The notes below the pieces were generated by a model. It saw nothing but the letters and a program-made list of their open reading frames with translations. It ran no database searches and was not told the origin of the DNA. The translations under genes were made by a program, and so were the position numbers. A stretch of 64,000 nucleotides of DNA, taken from contig CM055094.1 of the NCBI GenBank assembly GCA_029204225.1, positions 65,490,293 to 65,554,292 on the forward strand. Reading direction: 5' to 3'. The DNA is from Diphasiastrum complanatum (taxonomy: Eukaryota > Streptophyta > Lycopodiopsida > Lycopodiales > Lycopodiaceae). Below, in pieces: positions 13,600-24,229 of this stretch. The stretch's first letter is position 1; the number at the start of each line of letters is the position of its first letter.

Positions 13600-14550
13600 A
13601 CTCATGGAGATACTTGTTAGAAATTCATTGATTTTCTCCTCCACGGACTTGGGGCATCGGAAAGCCCGGTTGGCAGATATAGTTCGCGAGCCTCTTGATG
13701 AGGAGGCTTCTCCTTCCTCATGGCTATGGCTGGGACCCGTGTCTTGGCCTTGGTCATGCGTCTCAACTCCAATATTAGGAGGTCCTTGGTCTTGACCGCC
13801 TGACCCTTGATCCTGACTTATTGCCCCTGCTCCCTGTTGGCCTTGGTCTTGGCTCGTGCTTGCCTATGCAGCATCAAAGAGAGGTGGCGTTGGAAACACC
13901 ACCGAGGTAGGTTGAGCCTTCTTTTCCATAAATTGTTGACAAGCCTTGAGTTGCATTGGCTCGGTATTTGTCAAACTCCGCTTGGTGATTGTTCAAAGTT
14001 TGACTATAGACCTGCACCTTATGTCTGAAAAGATTCTTCTCTTCTTGAGAGAGTGGCCTTGAGTCAAGTGCGGGTTGAGATAACCAGACAAGTTTTTTGT
14101 TTTGCAGGGCTTGTACCTCCGCCCCCAGGCGCCTATTTTCTGTTTCATATTAATGGAGTTGTGCCTGGAGGGGGGCAAGCCATTGGGACGCTTCAAACTG
14201 ACCCACACCTTGGTGGAGGCATTTCTCAATGCTTTGGAGAGGCTTTGGATATATTGGTTGAGGCCATCATCCTTCTGCTGCAGCTTTTTGATCTTCTGGT
14301 GCCCGTCTTGTTCGTGTTGTTGAGCAATCATGAGCTCTTGCTACAGCTTCATGATTTCTGCTCGCATCTGGGTGTTGTTCATTGTCAAATGGAGTATCCG
14401 ACTATCCAATAATGCCCTGGCTGCTACCGTGTCCTGGATGAATACTCCCAAGGCTTGGTAGGTCATCGTTAAGTCCGTTGGAGCAAGTCTATGGCATGAA
14501 GAAATAAAGAGGAAAAGCTTGTCCACGTCAACGAGTACCAAATGCATGGT
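13600..14550 (-). pseudogene. Decayed gag-like coding sequence with coiled coil
   Basis: On the minus strand, frames from 14547 to 14341 and 14331 to 13993 read almost continuously across one stop. They contain a heptad-like segment, MIAQQHEQDGHQKIKKLQQK. Further on (13860-13720) a Gln/Gly/Asp-rich repeat, SQDQGQQGAG...SQDQGSGGQDQG, is followed by a Ser-rich acidic part. Composition and position beside other elements suggest a retroelement Gag or a plant mobile-domain relic. I recognise no family, so function is unknown. Confidence 0.4.
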
Positions 14551-14559
14551 ACTTTATTC

Positions 14560-15205
14560 AACCAAGCAATAGTCCAAGAAGAAGAAAGGCTTCAAGGACA
14601 AGAAGACAAAGGTAGAACAGCCAGCAGCATCACAACCACAACATCAACAGCTCAACCAATCATCATCCAAGACCAAGCTATTTTGTAGGTATTGCAAAAG
14701 AACCAACCACGATATCAAGGACTGCGTCCTCAAGCATAATGAAGCCAGAAAGAAGATGCAACAGTAGCAACAAGGCAACTCTGACACAGTCAAAGATTCG
14801 CAAGATGAGAGAGCGCTGATGGTGCAAGACCAACCCAGTAGAGATGCCCATCAATGGTAGTTCGATTCAGGTGCCTCTCAACACATGACGCCATGCAAAG
14901 ACCTCTTCTCTACACTCACAGCTACAGAATCGAAGTACATCTTCTTTGGTGACTCCAGTTCACATCAAGTCAAAGGCCAAAGCTCTATTCAACTACAATT
15001 CTCTGATGGCATCACTAGGCAGCTTAATGGTGTACTTTATGTACCCAAATTAGCAAAGAACTTATTGTCTATAAGCAAGATCACTGATCAAGGCTATGGA
15101 GATTTGTTTACTGCTAGGCGATGTACTATTTTAGATGAGAATTCAAAGGAAATCCTCTCTGCTTACAGAGAAGGAAATTTGTACATACTGAGTCACGAAG
15201 TTTGA
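14560..15205 (+). pseudogene. copia B nucleocapsid and protease
   Basis: A Lys/Gln-rich basic stretch precedes a complete CCHC knuckle (C-x2-C-x4-H-x4-C). The aspartic protease Asp-Ser-Gly is at about 14866. Two TAG codons (about 14767 and 14857) interrupt the link. From 14885 the frame is open to the TGA at 15205 and ends with the pre-integrase part EGNLYILSHEV. Confidence 0.85.
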
Positions 15206-15444
15206 CTTTTTGTGAGTTGTTCAGATGATAATTTATAACATCAGAGATTAGGACATCTAAATATGCGCTCAATCTTGTATTTGCATCAAGGACATGAATA
15301 TAAGTGTTGTTACTACAACTAATCAATCTGTTTGTGAAAGTTGCTTACTAGGCAAACAACCTAGAACCAGATTTCCCCAAGAGGACAAGCCAGAAGAGCC
15401 AAGTCCATTCTGTCACTGATACACAGTGACTGAGCATACCTTTC

Positions 15445-16047
15445 TTGGGTAAGGCTCTATATTTTATTACATTCATTGATGACTACTCCCGTTTTACCAT
15501 AGTAATGTTCATTAAGAAAAAGTCAGAAGCATTCGCTTGTTTCAAAGAATTCAAGCAATATGCTGAGAATCAGACTGGTCAGAGAATCAAGGCCCTACCA
15601 TCTGATTCAGGGGGAGAGTACTTATCAAATGAGATGAAGGACTATTTGTCTTCATGTGGTGTGCACCATCAGTTTACTACAAGCTACACTCCTCAACAAA
15701 ACAGAGTAGCTGAGCAGAAGAACCGCACACTATTGGAAGCGGCACGATCCATGATAGCCAATGTCCATTTACCTCAAATATTCTGGACAGAAGCAATCTC
15801 TATGGCTTACTATCTGCAGAACTACTCCAGCACTAAAGCAGTTGATTCCAAGACATTGTTTGAAGCCTACTACGGCTACAAACCAAGCATGAAACACCTA
15901 CGTGTTTTCAGATGTCTCTTCTATGCACAAGTGCCATCTGATCTGAGGAAGAAGCTAGACCCAGTAAGCTGTAAAAACATCTTCATCGGCTACTCAATAT
16001 CGCATAAAGCATATCACGTCTATGATGTTGATTCAGGTCAGTCGTGA
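15445..16047 (+). pseudogene. copia B integrase core
   Basis: An open frame of 200 codons covers the integrase catalytic core: TFIDDYSRF, PSDSGGEYLS (second Asp) and NRVAEQKNRTLLE (Glu), then SFWTEA-like and GYSISHKAYHVYD ends. The catalytic acidic residues are present. The frame is cut upstream by stops near 15205-15440 and downstream by TGA at 16045. This is the longest intact domain of element B. Confidence 0.85.
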
Positions 16048-16389
16048 TGTTGTCTTTCTTGAAGACAAGTATCACGATTTCAAGCAAAAGCAGTTGATGC
16101 AAGAGTATGACATAGCAGCTCCACCATCCATCGTTAGGCAACAACCTACAACTGTTCAGACAAAGGAGTTTGTCCCAACAGCTCCACTTACCATCGATGG
16201 GCCCAGACCCACGATTGTTCAACCACAAGATGCAACGATCCCAGTCATTCACCAAGGAGAATCATCCACTCAAGCACATGCAGTTTGAAGGTCTTCAAGA
16301 CAACGACAACAGCTTGATCTTTTGTCCCTCAAGTGTTCATCAGTCACGATGAACCTGCCACAGTTGTAGAAGCTCTGTCAATGTCCGAT

Positions 16390-17590
16390 TCAGACAATTA
16401 GAAGGCTGCCATGGATGCTGAGTATCAGTCTCTAATGAAGAAAAAGACCTGGAGTCTTGTCAATCCTCCTACTAGTGTAAAGCCAATTGACTCCAAGTAG
16501 ATCTTTAAACTAAAGCTTAAACTCGATGAATCCATATCCAAATGGAAAGCTAGACTGGTGGTTAAAGGCTTTGAACAAGTATATGTGATAGACTACACTG
16601 AGACCTTTAGTCCAGTGGTAAATCATTAGTCTATTCGTACCTTACTGGCTATAGCTGTTACAGAAGATCTGGACATTCACTAGATGGACATCCAGACGAC
16701 ATTCCTACACGGATTTGTGCAAGAAGATATATTTATATATCAACCAGAAGGTTACGTCCTTCAAGGGAAGGAGCATTGGTATGTAAATTGCATAAGGCTT
16801 TATATGGTCTTAAGCAAGCTCCCAGAGCCTGGTATGACAGAATTAATCACTTCTTGTTGCAGCACAATTTTACTTCTTGCTCCGCAGACTGCAATATTGG
16901 AAAGCAAATCTCTGCTTTTATCAGAGTTTGAAATGATTGATTTAGGCCCAGTCCATTACCTTCTTGGTATGGAGATTAGCAAAGATTGCGCAGGCAGAAG
17001 GATAGCTATAAGCCAAGAATCCTACTTGACTAATGTACTTCGCAGATCTGACATGGACGACTGCAAGCCCATAGACACACCTATGGATCTAGGAGCTAAG
17101 TTGTCCAAAGACATGTGCCCCAAAACTCAAGCAGATCAGCAAGAAATGTGCAGGTATCCTTATCAGTTTGCCATAGGATCTATTATGTATTCTATGATCT
17201 GCACACGACTTGATCTAGCATATGCAATAAGCACGTTGTCTTAGTATATATCCAATCCAAGCCTACAACACTAGAAAGCTCTGCAAAGAGTACTGAGGTA
17301 CATTCAAGCTACAAAGCACTATGCTTTGAGCTATAATGGCAATACAAAAGCTGCACTCACATCGACCACTTACTCAAATTCAAATTGGGCAGCATGGATG
17401 CCAGAAATTCCACATCAGGCTACATTTGTTTCCTTGCAAGAGGACCCATTTCATGGAACAACAGAAAGCAGAAATGCATTTCTTTGTCCTCCACAAAATT
17501 AGAATATGTTGCAGCTACATCAACAATGAAGGAAATAATCTGGCTAAGGAGGCTGCTGCAGGATCTGCAAAATGTCAGAAATAATTCTAA
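16390..17590 (+). pseudogene. copia B reverse transcriptase and RNase H, catalytic core deleted
   Basis: The reverse transcriptase opens with MDAEYQSLMKKKTWSLV near 16412 and includes [12 protein letters not shown] and YTETFSPVV. It jumps from the CNIGK region (16900) straight to the EMIDLGPVHYLLGMEIS block (16933). The stretch that should hold the YVDD catalytic Asp pair is gone. RNase H follows with WNNRKQKCISLSSTKLEYVAA. TAG stops at 16498, 16681, 17242 and 17272 sit at conserved Trp or Gln positions of the family. Confidence 0.85.
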
Positions 17591-17820
17591 GTGCTCAGTA
17601 TGGGAAAAATAGCTTGCTCTTGGGTAGAGAGAAAAAATCAATGATGGAAAACTCGGGTAGAGAGATAATGAGTCCAAAACACCAAAATCTCATTGTTCAC
17701 AATATTGCAAAACATGTCAAGCTTTCCCTACATGAGAGAGACTCGAATTCCTACAATGGAGTTGCATGGTAAGTCCACTTAACTGAACTAATTCACCTAC
17801 CAAAGATCCACATGTGTAAC
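17591..17820 (+). other. Flank of copia B
   Basis: AT-rich sequence after the RNase H remnant. No polypurine tract or LTR start is recognisable. Confidence 0.4.
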
Positions 17821-17955
17821 TGCATGCATGGATGTTGCATGTATTGCATGTCAACTCATAAAACTGCCTAGACATGTGTAGATCACATAAACCACTTTGC
17901 ATGTTGCATGCACTGATTGCATGTGGCTTGCATGCATACAGTATGACATTGCATG
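17821..17955. promoter_or_regulatory. Dense cluster of TGCATG (RY) motifs
   Basis: Nine TGCATG words occur in 135 bp, starting at 17821, 17825, 17836, 17845, 17898, 17905, 17918, 17929 and 17950. In plants the RY element CATGCA is the site of B3-domain seed regulators. A clustered array next to a probable LTR could act as an enhancer, or it may simply be a degenerate short tandem repeat. Confidence 0.5.
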
Positions 17956-19015
17956 CTATCTAAACTTCTGCTTTTTATAAAGTTAGATTAATTTTAGCTT
18001 GATCTACACTAGTGTGAAATTGACCTTTGAGTAGAATCTTGAAAATGGTCAAATTGGTCAAACTTTGTGTAAATAGATTGGACTTCCATGTGAATGAGCT
18101 ATTACTCACACATGCCAAGATACCATTCACACGTGTGGATAAGCTTCTAGAAGATAAGATAGGAAGATTCCATTAGATCCTATTTTATAGAAAATATTCC
18201 TATAAATGTGGAAGACTAGGTTTTTGTTTCCTAGCCAAAGAGAATAGTCAACTTTGGGAAATGAGCACCTATGGCTCCCATTGGTGGATCTGGATGACTA
18301 TGTGAAAATTGTCAACATTTCCTAGCTAGTTTGAGGCCTAAATTGGCAATTTTTGTACATAGTTTTAAATATAAAATTTCACACGTGTGAAAGAGGCCTA
18401 GGTACTTTCATTTTAGTATATATTTCATGTTCAAGAAGTCTCAAACTTCAGGACCTTCAAAATGACACCAAAATCATGTTATTTGGACATATAGGCCAAA
18501 ATTGGCTATTTTAGGCTACTGGTGCCCTAAATTTGGGTCCTAAGTTCTAGAGAGAGGAGAGAGAGTCATCTCTCTCACCTATATTAGGCTGAAATTTGTG
18601 GAGAACAGGTTGGAGAAACTTATTGTGTTGTTGAGAGATCAATAGATCATTGTCACAGTTTCTTCCTCCATTGAGAGCATTGCTTTGTGTATTGTCTTCA
18701 AGATTTTGTGTATGATCTTAGGAGATTTCCAAAAGTGGTAGGCTATGTATTAAGGCCTGTTTGCTGTTATTTTTGGCTGCCATTAGTACCTTTTATTAGT
18801 TTCTTTTGTCTCTTGAATGCTTTGTCAAGTTCATGTGTATCAAAGGTAGCATTAGGATGCTTTGCCATTTCTAGCTTTTGTAGCTTGTTGTGCAAAGATC
18901 TTAGCCAAGTATTTTGGAAGTTTGGATCCACTCAAGATCCACTTTTTTCACAGACTAGGCACTCTTTGCAAATGTGAAGGCTTGCTGGACAGTACACAAC
19001 TCGTGGATGTACTTG
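17956..19015 (+). repeat. Probable 5' LTR and leader start of copia C
   Basis: AT-rich with repeated CACATGTG/CACACGTGTG words, a TATTTTATAGAAAAT block near 18181 and a T-rich 3' half typical of an LTR R-U5. The copia C 3' LTR start (21839) also carries CACACATGTGAGG. I could not define the borders and see no clear primer site, so this is tentative. Confidence 0.4.
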
Positions 19016-19936
19016 ATTTATAAAAGGATCAACCAAATCATCCTCTGTCAGCCGCGCCCCACAACTCTCTTTTCTTCTTTATTAAATCAGCTTCCATATA
19101 AAAGTATCTCCTCCTCAAACTAGCACGCTCACATCACCAGAGAGCCAAGTAGGAACCATGTCATTTGTATTAAAGCAAGCACGCAACAGACAGAACATAC
19201 CAACCAAAGCTAACACAGAGGACCCCTCTCAAGCCACATCCCCCCTGAGACCGGATGTAGGACCTTTGCCTAGCCGTGCCTACACAAATCTATCACAGAA
19301 TTAGCCCATGAGGAAACATCCATCCAACCATCCGTGCTTTCACCATTAAGTAGCACATTGCCTCAATCACGCCTCACCAACTCTGGTCGATAGCCCTTAT
19401 AGCTCAACGATCGACAACTATCCCGCACCGACAGCTAACCACCTATGCTTTACACCCGAATTCGAGTAGCATCTCTATATCAATGGTTAACCCGTACAGT
19501 TCGAATATGTCACCCCGCACCCCACAAGGCACAGACCGTGCTTTCACCTACCTAGGCAGCACTTTGCCTCATCTATCCTACTACTACTACGTGCAGACGG
19601 TGCCAGGACCGAACCACAAGAATTGACCATGCTTACACCTCAAGGGCAGCACCTTGACTCATCAAGTCCCCCGTTTTGTCGACCACCCGATTATGGACAC
19701 ACCGATGCTTACACTGTGGGCAGCACCTTGCACAACAACTGTCTTGACAAATCCCAAAGAGTGGCCATCCCTGTGAGACTTGCGTAGTTGACTGGCTAAT
19801 CGTATCTAATACCACATGTTGCGTTGGTGCCTCAAAGGGCGCTGGGACTTGAGCGGTTTCCCCAACACGCGCTTAAGTCTAACATTCATCCATCATGCAC
19901 TTATGGTTCTAAAAGTCTACTGTAATAGCAAGTGAT
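19016..19936 (+). repeat. GC-richer region with five dispersed ~38-bp repeats
   Basis: Five degenerate copies of a word like CCGTGCTTTCACC followed by GGCAGCACTTTGCCTCAT start near 19331, 19440, 19534, 19625 and 19701. The rest is unique and has no coding frame. It lies where a copia C leader or Gag would be expected, but I see no Gag. Confidence 0.6.
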
Positions 19937-21841
19937 CAAGAATGTAGAATAGATGGAGTAGGAGCAATTCCTTTATGTCTTGGATCCTCTAAAAGATTGG
20001 ATCTTGAAAATGTACTAACAGTTCCAAATATTACTAAGAGCTTGCTTTGCGTTGGAAAATTAATGGATAACGGTCTAGATGTGCACTTCAAAAATGGTGT
20101 TTGCTCAATCTTGACAATTGCATTGCAAAGGGATTCAAGCCAAGGGAGGTCGTTCAAATTGTTTTTTGGAAGTGTGAACATGGCTAAGGAGGAGCTTATT
20201 CAAGTGGAGCTTTGGCATAAGAGGTTGGGGCATCCCAACTTCAAATCAATGGAGATCCTATGCTCTAAGGAACTTGCACTCGGCCTTCCAAATTCAATGT
20301 CAAAGTGTGGAAAGTTTTGTGAAGCTTGTAGCCTCTCAAAGGTTCACAAGCTACCATTTTCTAGCTCTTCTACTAGAGCTTCCAAATCATTAGAACTTAT
20401 TCATTCTGATGTGCATTCTTTTTCTTAAGCATCCAATGGAGGTTCTAAAGTGTATGTATCTTTTATAGATGATTACTCTAGATACACTTGGATTGACCTT
20501 TTGGCTTCCAAAAGTAAAATGTTTGATTACTTTAATAAGCTCAAAACTCTTGTTGAAAATCAACTTGATACTGAGATTAAAGTATTGAGATGTGATAATG
20601 GAGGAGAGTACATCTCCACTAGTATGATAGAGTTTTGTAAGTCCAATGGCATTAAAATAGAGCTAACATGTCCATATACTCCTCAACAACATGGAAAACT
20701 GAGGGCTTCATCAAGGAGGATCTTGAAGACAAGTTATGCTTATTGCAAAGGAGCCTCTATGGGCTCAAGCAAGCACCTAGAGCTTGGTATTCTAGGTTGA
20801 ACTCTTTCTTAATCTCTATTCATTTTTGTAGTTAGCTCTTATGAGCCTTCCTTATACATGAGATTCAATGAAGGGAAGATCATAATTCTCATGTTGTATG
20901 TAGATGACATTATTCTTAGTGGTAATGATCAAGATGACATGAGAGAAGTAAAGATTGCATTGTCTAGAGAGTTAAGATGGTAGATCTTGGAATTCTTCAT
21001 TTCATACTAGGCATAGAAGTATTAAAAGGAATGGATTTTAGTTTTATTTTTCAATCCAAATATGCATCTTCTATCTTAGAGAAATTTGGAATGAAAAAAT
21101 GCAAAGGAGTAGATACTCCTATGGAGCAAAATGTAAAAGTTTCTAATAGTTGTGATGAATAGAAGGATTATAGGCTCCCTAATATCTCTAACTATAATTA
21201 GACATGATCTAAGTTCTAGTGTTGGTAAGCTAAGGCAATCTATGCAAAATCCATTAGTTTGTCATTGGAAAAGTGCCAAAAGGATGTTAAGGTACATCTC
21301 GACCATCAAGAACTTTGGCATAGTTTATCATGGAACAAATCTTGCTTTGAGAGACTATTAGAATGCTGATTTTGTAGGTGACAAGGTGGATAGGAAGTCC
21401 ACATGTGCTTTTGCTACCTTTCTATGTGATCACATAGTATCTTAGCTTTCCAAAAAGCAAGATACAATTTCACTTTCCTCAACCGAGTCAGAATACAAGG
21501 CCTTAACATCAACAACCAAGGAGGCTTTGTGGCTAAAGAGGCTATTGGTAGAGCTACAAGTCATGAAGGAAAAGCAGGATCCACTTAGCTATTGTGATAG
21601 CCAATTAGCCCAAGCACTTGCAACCAATCCGACATCCCATGCAAGGAGCAATCACATAGAGATTGCTCACCATTTTGTGAGGGAGAAGGTTCACGCAAAG
21701 GAGATCAAACTTCAACTTGTATCTTCATCAAATTGCCTTGCTGATATAATCACTAAAGCCTTTCCAAAGGCTTCTTTTATCAAGCTAAGATCAGCCTTAG
21801 GATTTGTGGATAGATGTATCAAGCTAAAAATTGAGGAGTGT
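19937..21841 (+). pseudogene. Ty1-copia C: pre-integrase, integrase part, RT part and RNase H
   Basis: Pre-integrase (VELWHKRLGHPNFKSME near 20200; CEACSLSKVHKLPF near 20320) leads to integrase (VSFIDDYSRYTW at 20457; RCDNGGEYIS at 20589). Integrase breaks at YTPQQHG (20676), before the catalytic Glu, and jumps to reverse transcriptase ([16 protein letters not shown] near 20755). The YVDD motif is present at about 20900 (MLYVDDIIL), then a frameshift near 20976. RNase H ends at TGA 21841 after ADIITKAFPKASFIKLRSAL. The internal deletion and stops make it inactive. A TGTTGAATTT LTR start follows. Confidence 0.87.
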
Positions 21842-21960
21842 TGAATTTGACAATTTTTGTCTTCAAACAAGTTAAATGTTTGGTATCTAGATAAATCCAC
21901 ACATGTGAGGGCCAGTCCATGTGTGAAATGCATGTGGGAAAATTTAGATCCATTATGCAT
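21839..21960 (+). repeat. Start of the copia C 3' LTR
   Basis: GAGGAG followed by TGTTGAATTTGACAATTTTT right after the RNase H C-terminus is the usual polypurine/LTR join. Similarity to an LTR fades after about 120 bp, so the LTR is probably truncated. Confidence 0.55.
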
Positions 21961-22600
21961 AGCTTTCATAATGAGACATAGCTCGTTCATCTCCCAGAGA
22001 TACTGATGTTGGTTTGTCTCTCCTTCATCCCATGTAGGCTCAATTCCCATGCTTGACGTTGCCAACTCTAATTTGATCAGCACATAGGTCTCCCACCAAG
22101 GAGCATGTCTCACCACCACATCCATGATTGTGATGAGAAACTCACCCATGATCCCTAACATATCAAGTAGGATAGCTCCAATAGAACCCTATACCTTGTA
22201 CCATCTGATCATCAAGTATCCATTATTCACTAATAGCTCCCCAAAAATCTGTCCACCTGAAGTGCAACTAGACTCCAACTGGATCTAACCAAAAGCTGCA
22301 TCCTGCTTACCAAATAATGATGGATAAAAACAACATGTGACACCAACCTGGAGATTACCACCTATGCATATAACCATGTAGCTCACCTGATCACTCGCCA
22401 AAGTATCAGATGTCACTCCTTGAGTAACCATCTCCATCCCCGTTGGCTCATTACCATAGGCATGATGGATCCACATCACCCCCTAATGCACACCATCCCC
22501 TCAAGATTTGTACCACCTCTAGGTACAATCCATGCCATCTACCTCCAAGTAGGCATGACCTTTTCCTAGGTCACCACACATGATGCACCAGTCGAAGAAC
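21961..22600 (-). pseudogene. Minus-strand coding-like stretch, unknown
   Basis: Read on the minus strand, two frames separated by single stops give a protein-like run. It includes SDQVSYMVICIGGNLQVGV near 22400 and HAPWWETYVLIKLELATSSM near 22110. Composition is that of a real protein rather than random DNA, with one frame kept over about 500 bp apart from two stops. I do not recognise the family. It sits between two copia C pieces and may be another transposon's gene. Confidence 0.35.
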
Positions 22601-22639
22601 ATCGTCTATACAAGGCAATTTCAGTTTTGATGAGGATGG

Positions 22640-23082
22640 TGTTGATGAGCAAAATTCAAGTGATTATTTTTTGATGTCTTCTTGTTTGCTAACCAATGAT
22701 GGAGATATTGATCCAGGGTGGATTGATAGTGGAGCAAGCTTTCATATGTCATGTCACAAAGAGTACTTTACTTCTTTGGTATCTTATGAAGGAGAGAAGA
22801 AGGTCATCAACTTTGGCCAATGATGGTAAAGTTGTGATCAAGGGCATTGCTATTTTTCTCTCATCTACAAATGGGAATGTAAGCTTGATGAATGTTTTGT
22901 TCATACCTTCCATTACTAAGAATGTTCTTAGCGTGTGTCAAATGGTTGAGAAAGGGCTTAAAGTGAAATTTGTTGGTGATTCTTGCTTGGTCAAATGGAA
23001 TGGAGCATTGATTGCCCAAGGCAAGAGACAAGTGAGCTCTACAAATTTAATGGATATCATGTTTCTAACCATGGTGGTTTGA
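22640..23082 (+). pseudogene. copia C-like protease and pre-integrase fragment
   Basis: GWIDSGASFHMSCHKEYFTS near 22718 is the copia protease active-site region. After a frameshift near 22800 the continuation is TLANDGKVVIKGIAI, then VLFIPSITKNVLSVCQMVEKG near 22897, the usual end of the protease domain. It lies upstream of a Gag fragment of the same style, the wrong order for one element, so it comes from a separate truncated copy. Confidence 0.8.
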
Positions 23083-23269
23083 AGGCAAAGAAGCAAGTTG
23101 GTGAGCTTTAAAACTCATTTGCAAGGTCTTTAAAATGAAAGTTCAAATTGATTTAGGATTTGAATTTCAAGTGTGCTCAAGGATGGGACATTGGCATTAA
23201 TTAGGGGCAAGGGAATTAGAGAATTGCAGTGGGGGACTCATAGGGTAGTGAGAGCCTCAATTCTAGTAA

Positions 23270-24215
23270 GTATTCAATATGGAAAGTGAGAATGGAGTCA
23301 CTTTTAGTGCTCCAAGACCTCTTTGAACTTGTCATTGGTGAGGAGGAAGAGCCTCGAGGTGGACAAGAACTAGTGAGGTACAATAAGAAGGCTAGGCTAG
23401 CATTGCATTGCTTCAAAATGAATATTAGCAATGAACTTCTAAAAGAAGTAGCTTCACGTGTCTCGGCCAAGGAGGCTTGTGACTCCTTGAAAGGGATCTA
23501 TGAGTCTAAGAATACCTCTAGAGTGCTGGTGTTAACAAATAAAGTTCTACAAGGCATTAGAGGTAGTAAAAAGAGTGCTCAAGATTATGTCTTGAGGATT
23601 AAATCACTAAATAAGGAGCTATCCACAATTAGTGAAATGATCCATGATGGTGAACTTGTACAAATAATCCTAAATGGTCTTGGAGATGAGTTCTCCAATC
23701 TAGTACAAAGTTTTGCGATACAAGAATCCTTACCCTCAATTGACAAGCTCCATAGTGTGCTTGTACCCGAGGAGAGTAGGATCCAACATGTGAGGAATGT
23801 GATTGGTTCCTTGAGAATATATGATGGAGATGAGAAGGAAAACCTCTCAAGAAAAGACAAGATGAAGGCTAAATCAACCAAGAAGACCCAAGGGAAGGAG
23901 TTCAAGATGGATGATCAAGCAACAAGTTCCAAAGGTGGAGGCAAGAAGGAAAAATCAAAGCTAAAGTGCTTCTTTTGCGGAAAGAAGGGGAACTTTACAT
24001 CCAAGTGCTACAAGAAGAAGAATGCAAATAAGGAGAGAAAGCAAGGAAATCTCACACTTGAAGAAGAAAAGGATGAAGGTAATTCATCTTTGATGGCATC
24101 TACACCAACAAACAAGAGCATCTCCAATGACACATGGTGGATAGATAGTGGGGCTTTCCAAAAGGATTTTTTCTCATCCCTTAACCATTTAGACTTAGGA
24201 AAACTGGAATCCTAA
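23270..24215 (+). pseudogene. copia C-like Gag with altered zinc knuckle
   Basis: A near-intact Gag of about 310 codons. It starts in the SSKYSIWKVRMESLL region near 23262, runs through the helical UBN2 body (ACDSLKGIYESKNTSRVLVL; GLGDEFSNLVQSFA) and a Lys-rich linker to a zinc knuckle, CFFCGKKGNFTSKC, near 23968-24009. There the His ligand of C-x2-C-x4-H-x4-C is Asn. The protease motif WWIDSGAF follows near 24139 and stops abruptly at 24215. The N-terminal methionine codon is not intact upstream. RNA binding by this knuckle would probably be lost. Confidence 0.82.
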
Positions 24216-24229
24216 CCAACCCGAAAGCT

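Larger units (their letters stand above)
14560..17590 (+). mobile_element. Ty1-copia element B, gag end to RNase H, no LTRs seen
   Basis: In order: Lys-rich Gag tail, zinc knuckle CRYCKRTNHDIKDC (about 14687-14728), protease FDSGASQHMTP (about 14864-14896), pre-integrase, integrase (15445-16047), reverse transcriptase (about 16400-17240) and RNase H (about 17340-17590). Stops interrupt it at 14767, 14857, 16498, 16626, 16681, 17242 and 17272, nearly all TAG. The reverse transcriptase has lost its catalytic YVDD segment. It is non-autonomous and dead. No primer site or LTR flanks it, so both ends are truncated. Confidence 0.9.
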
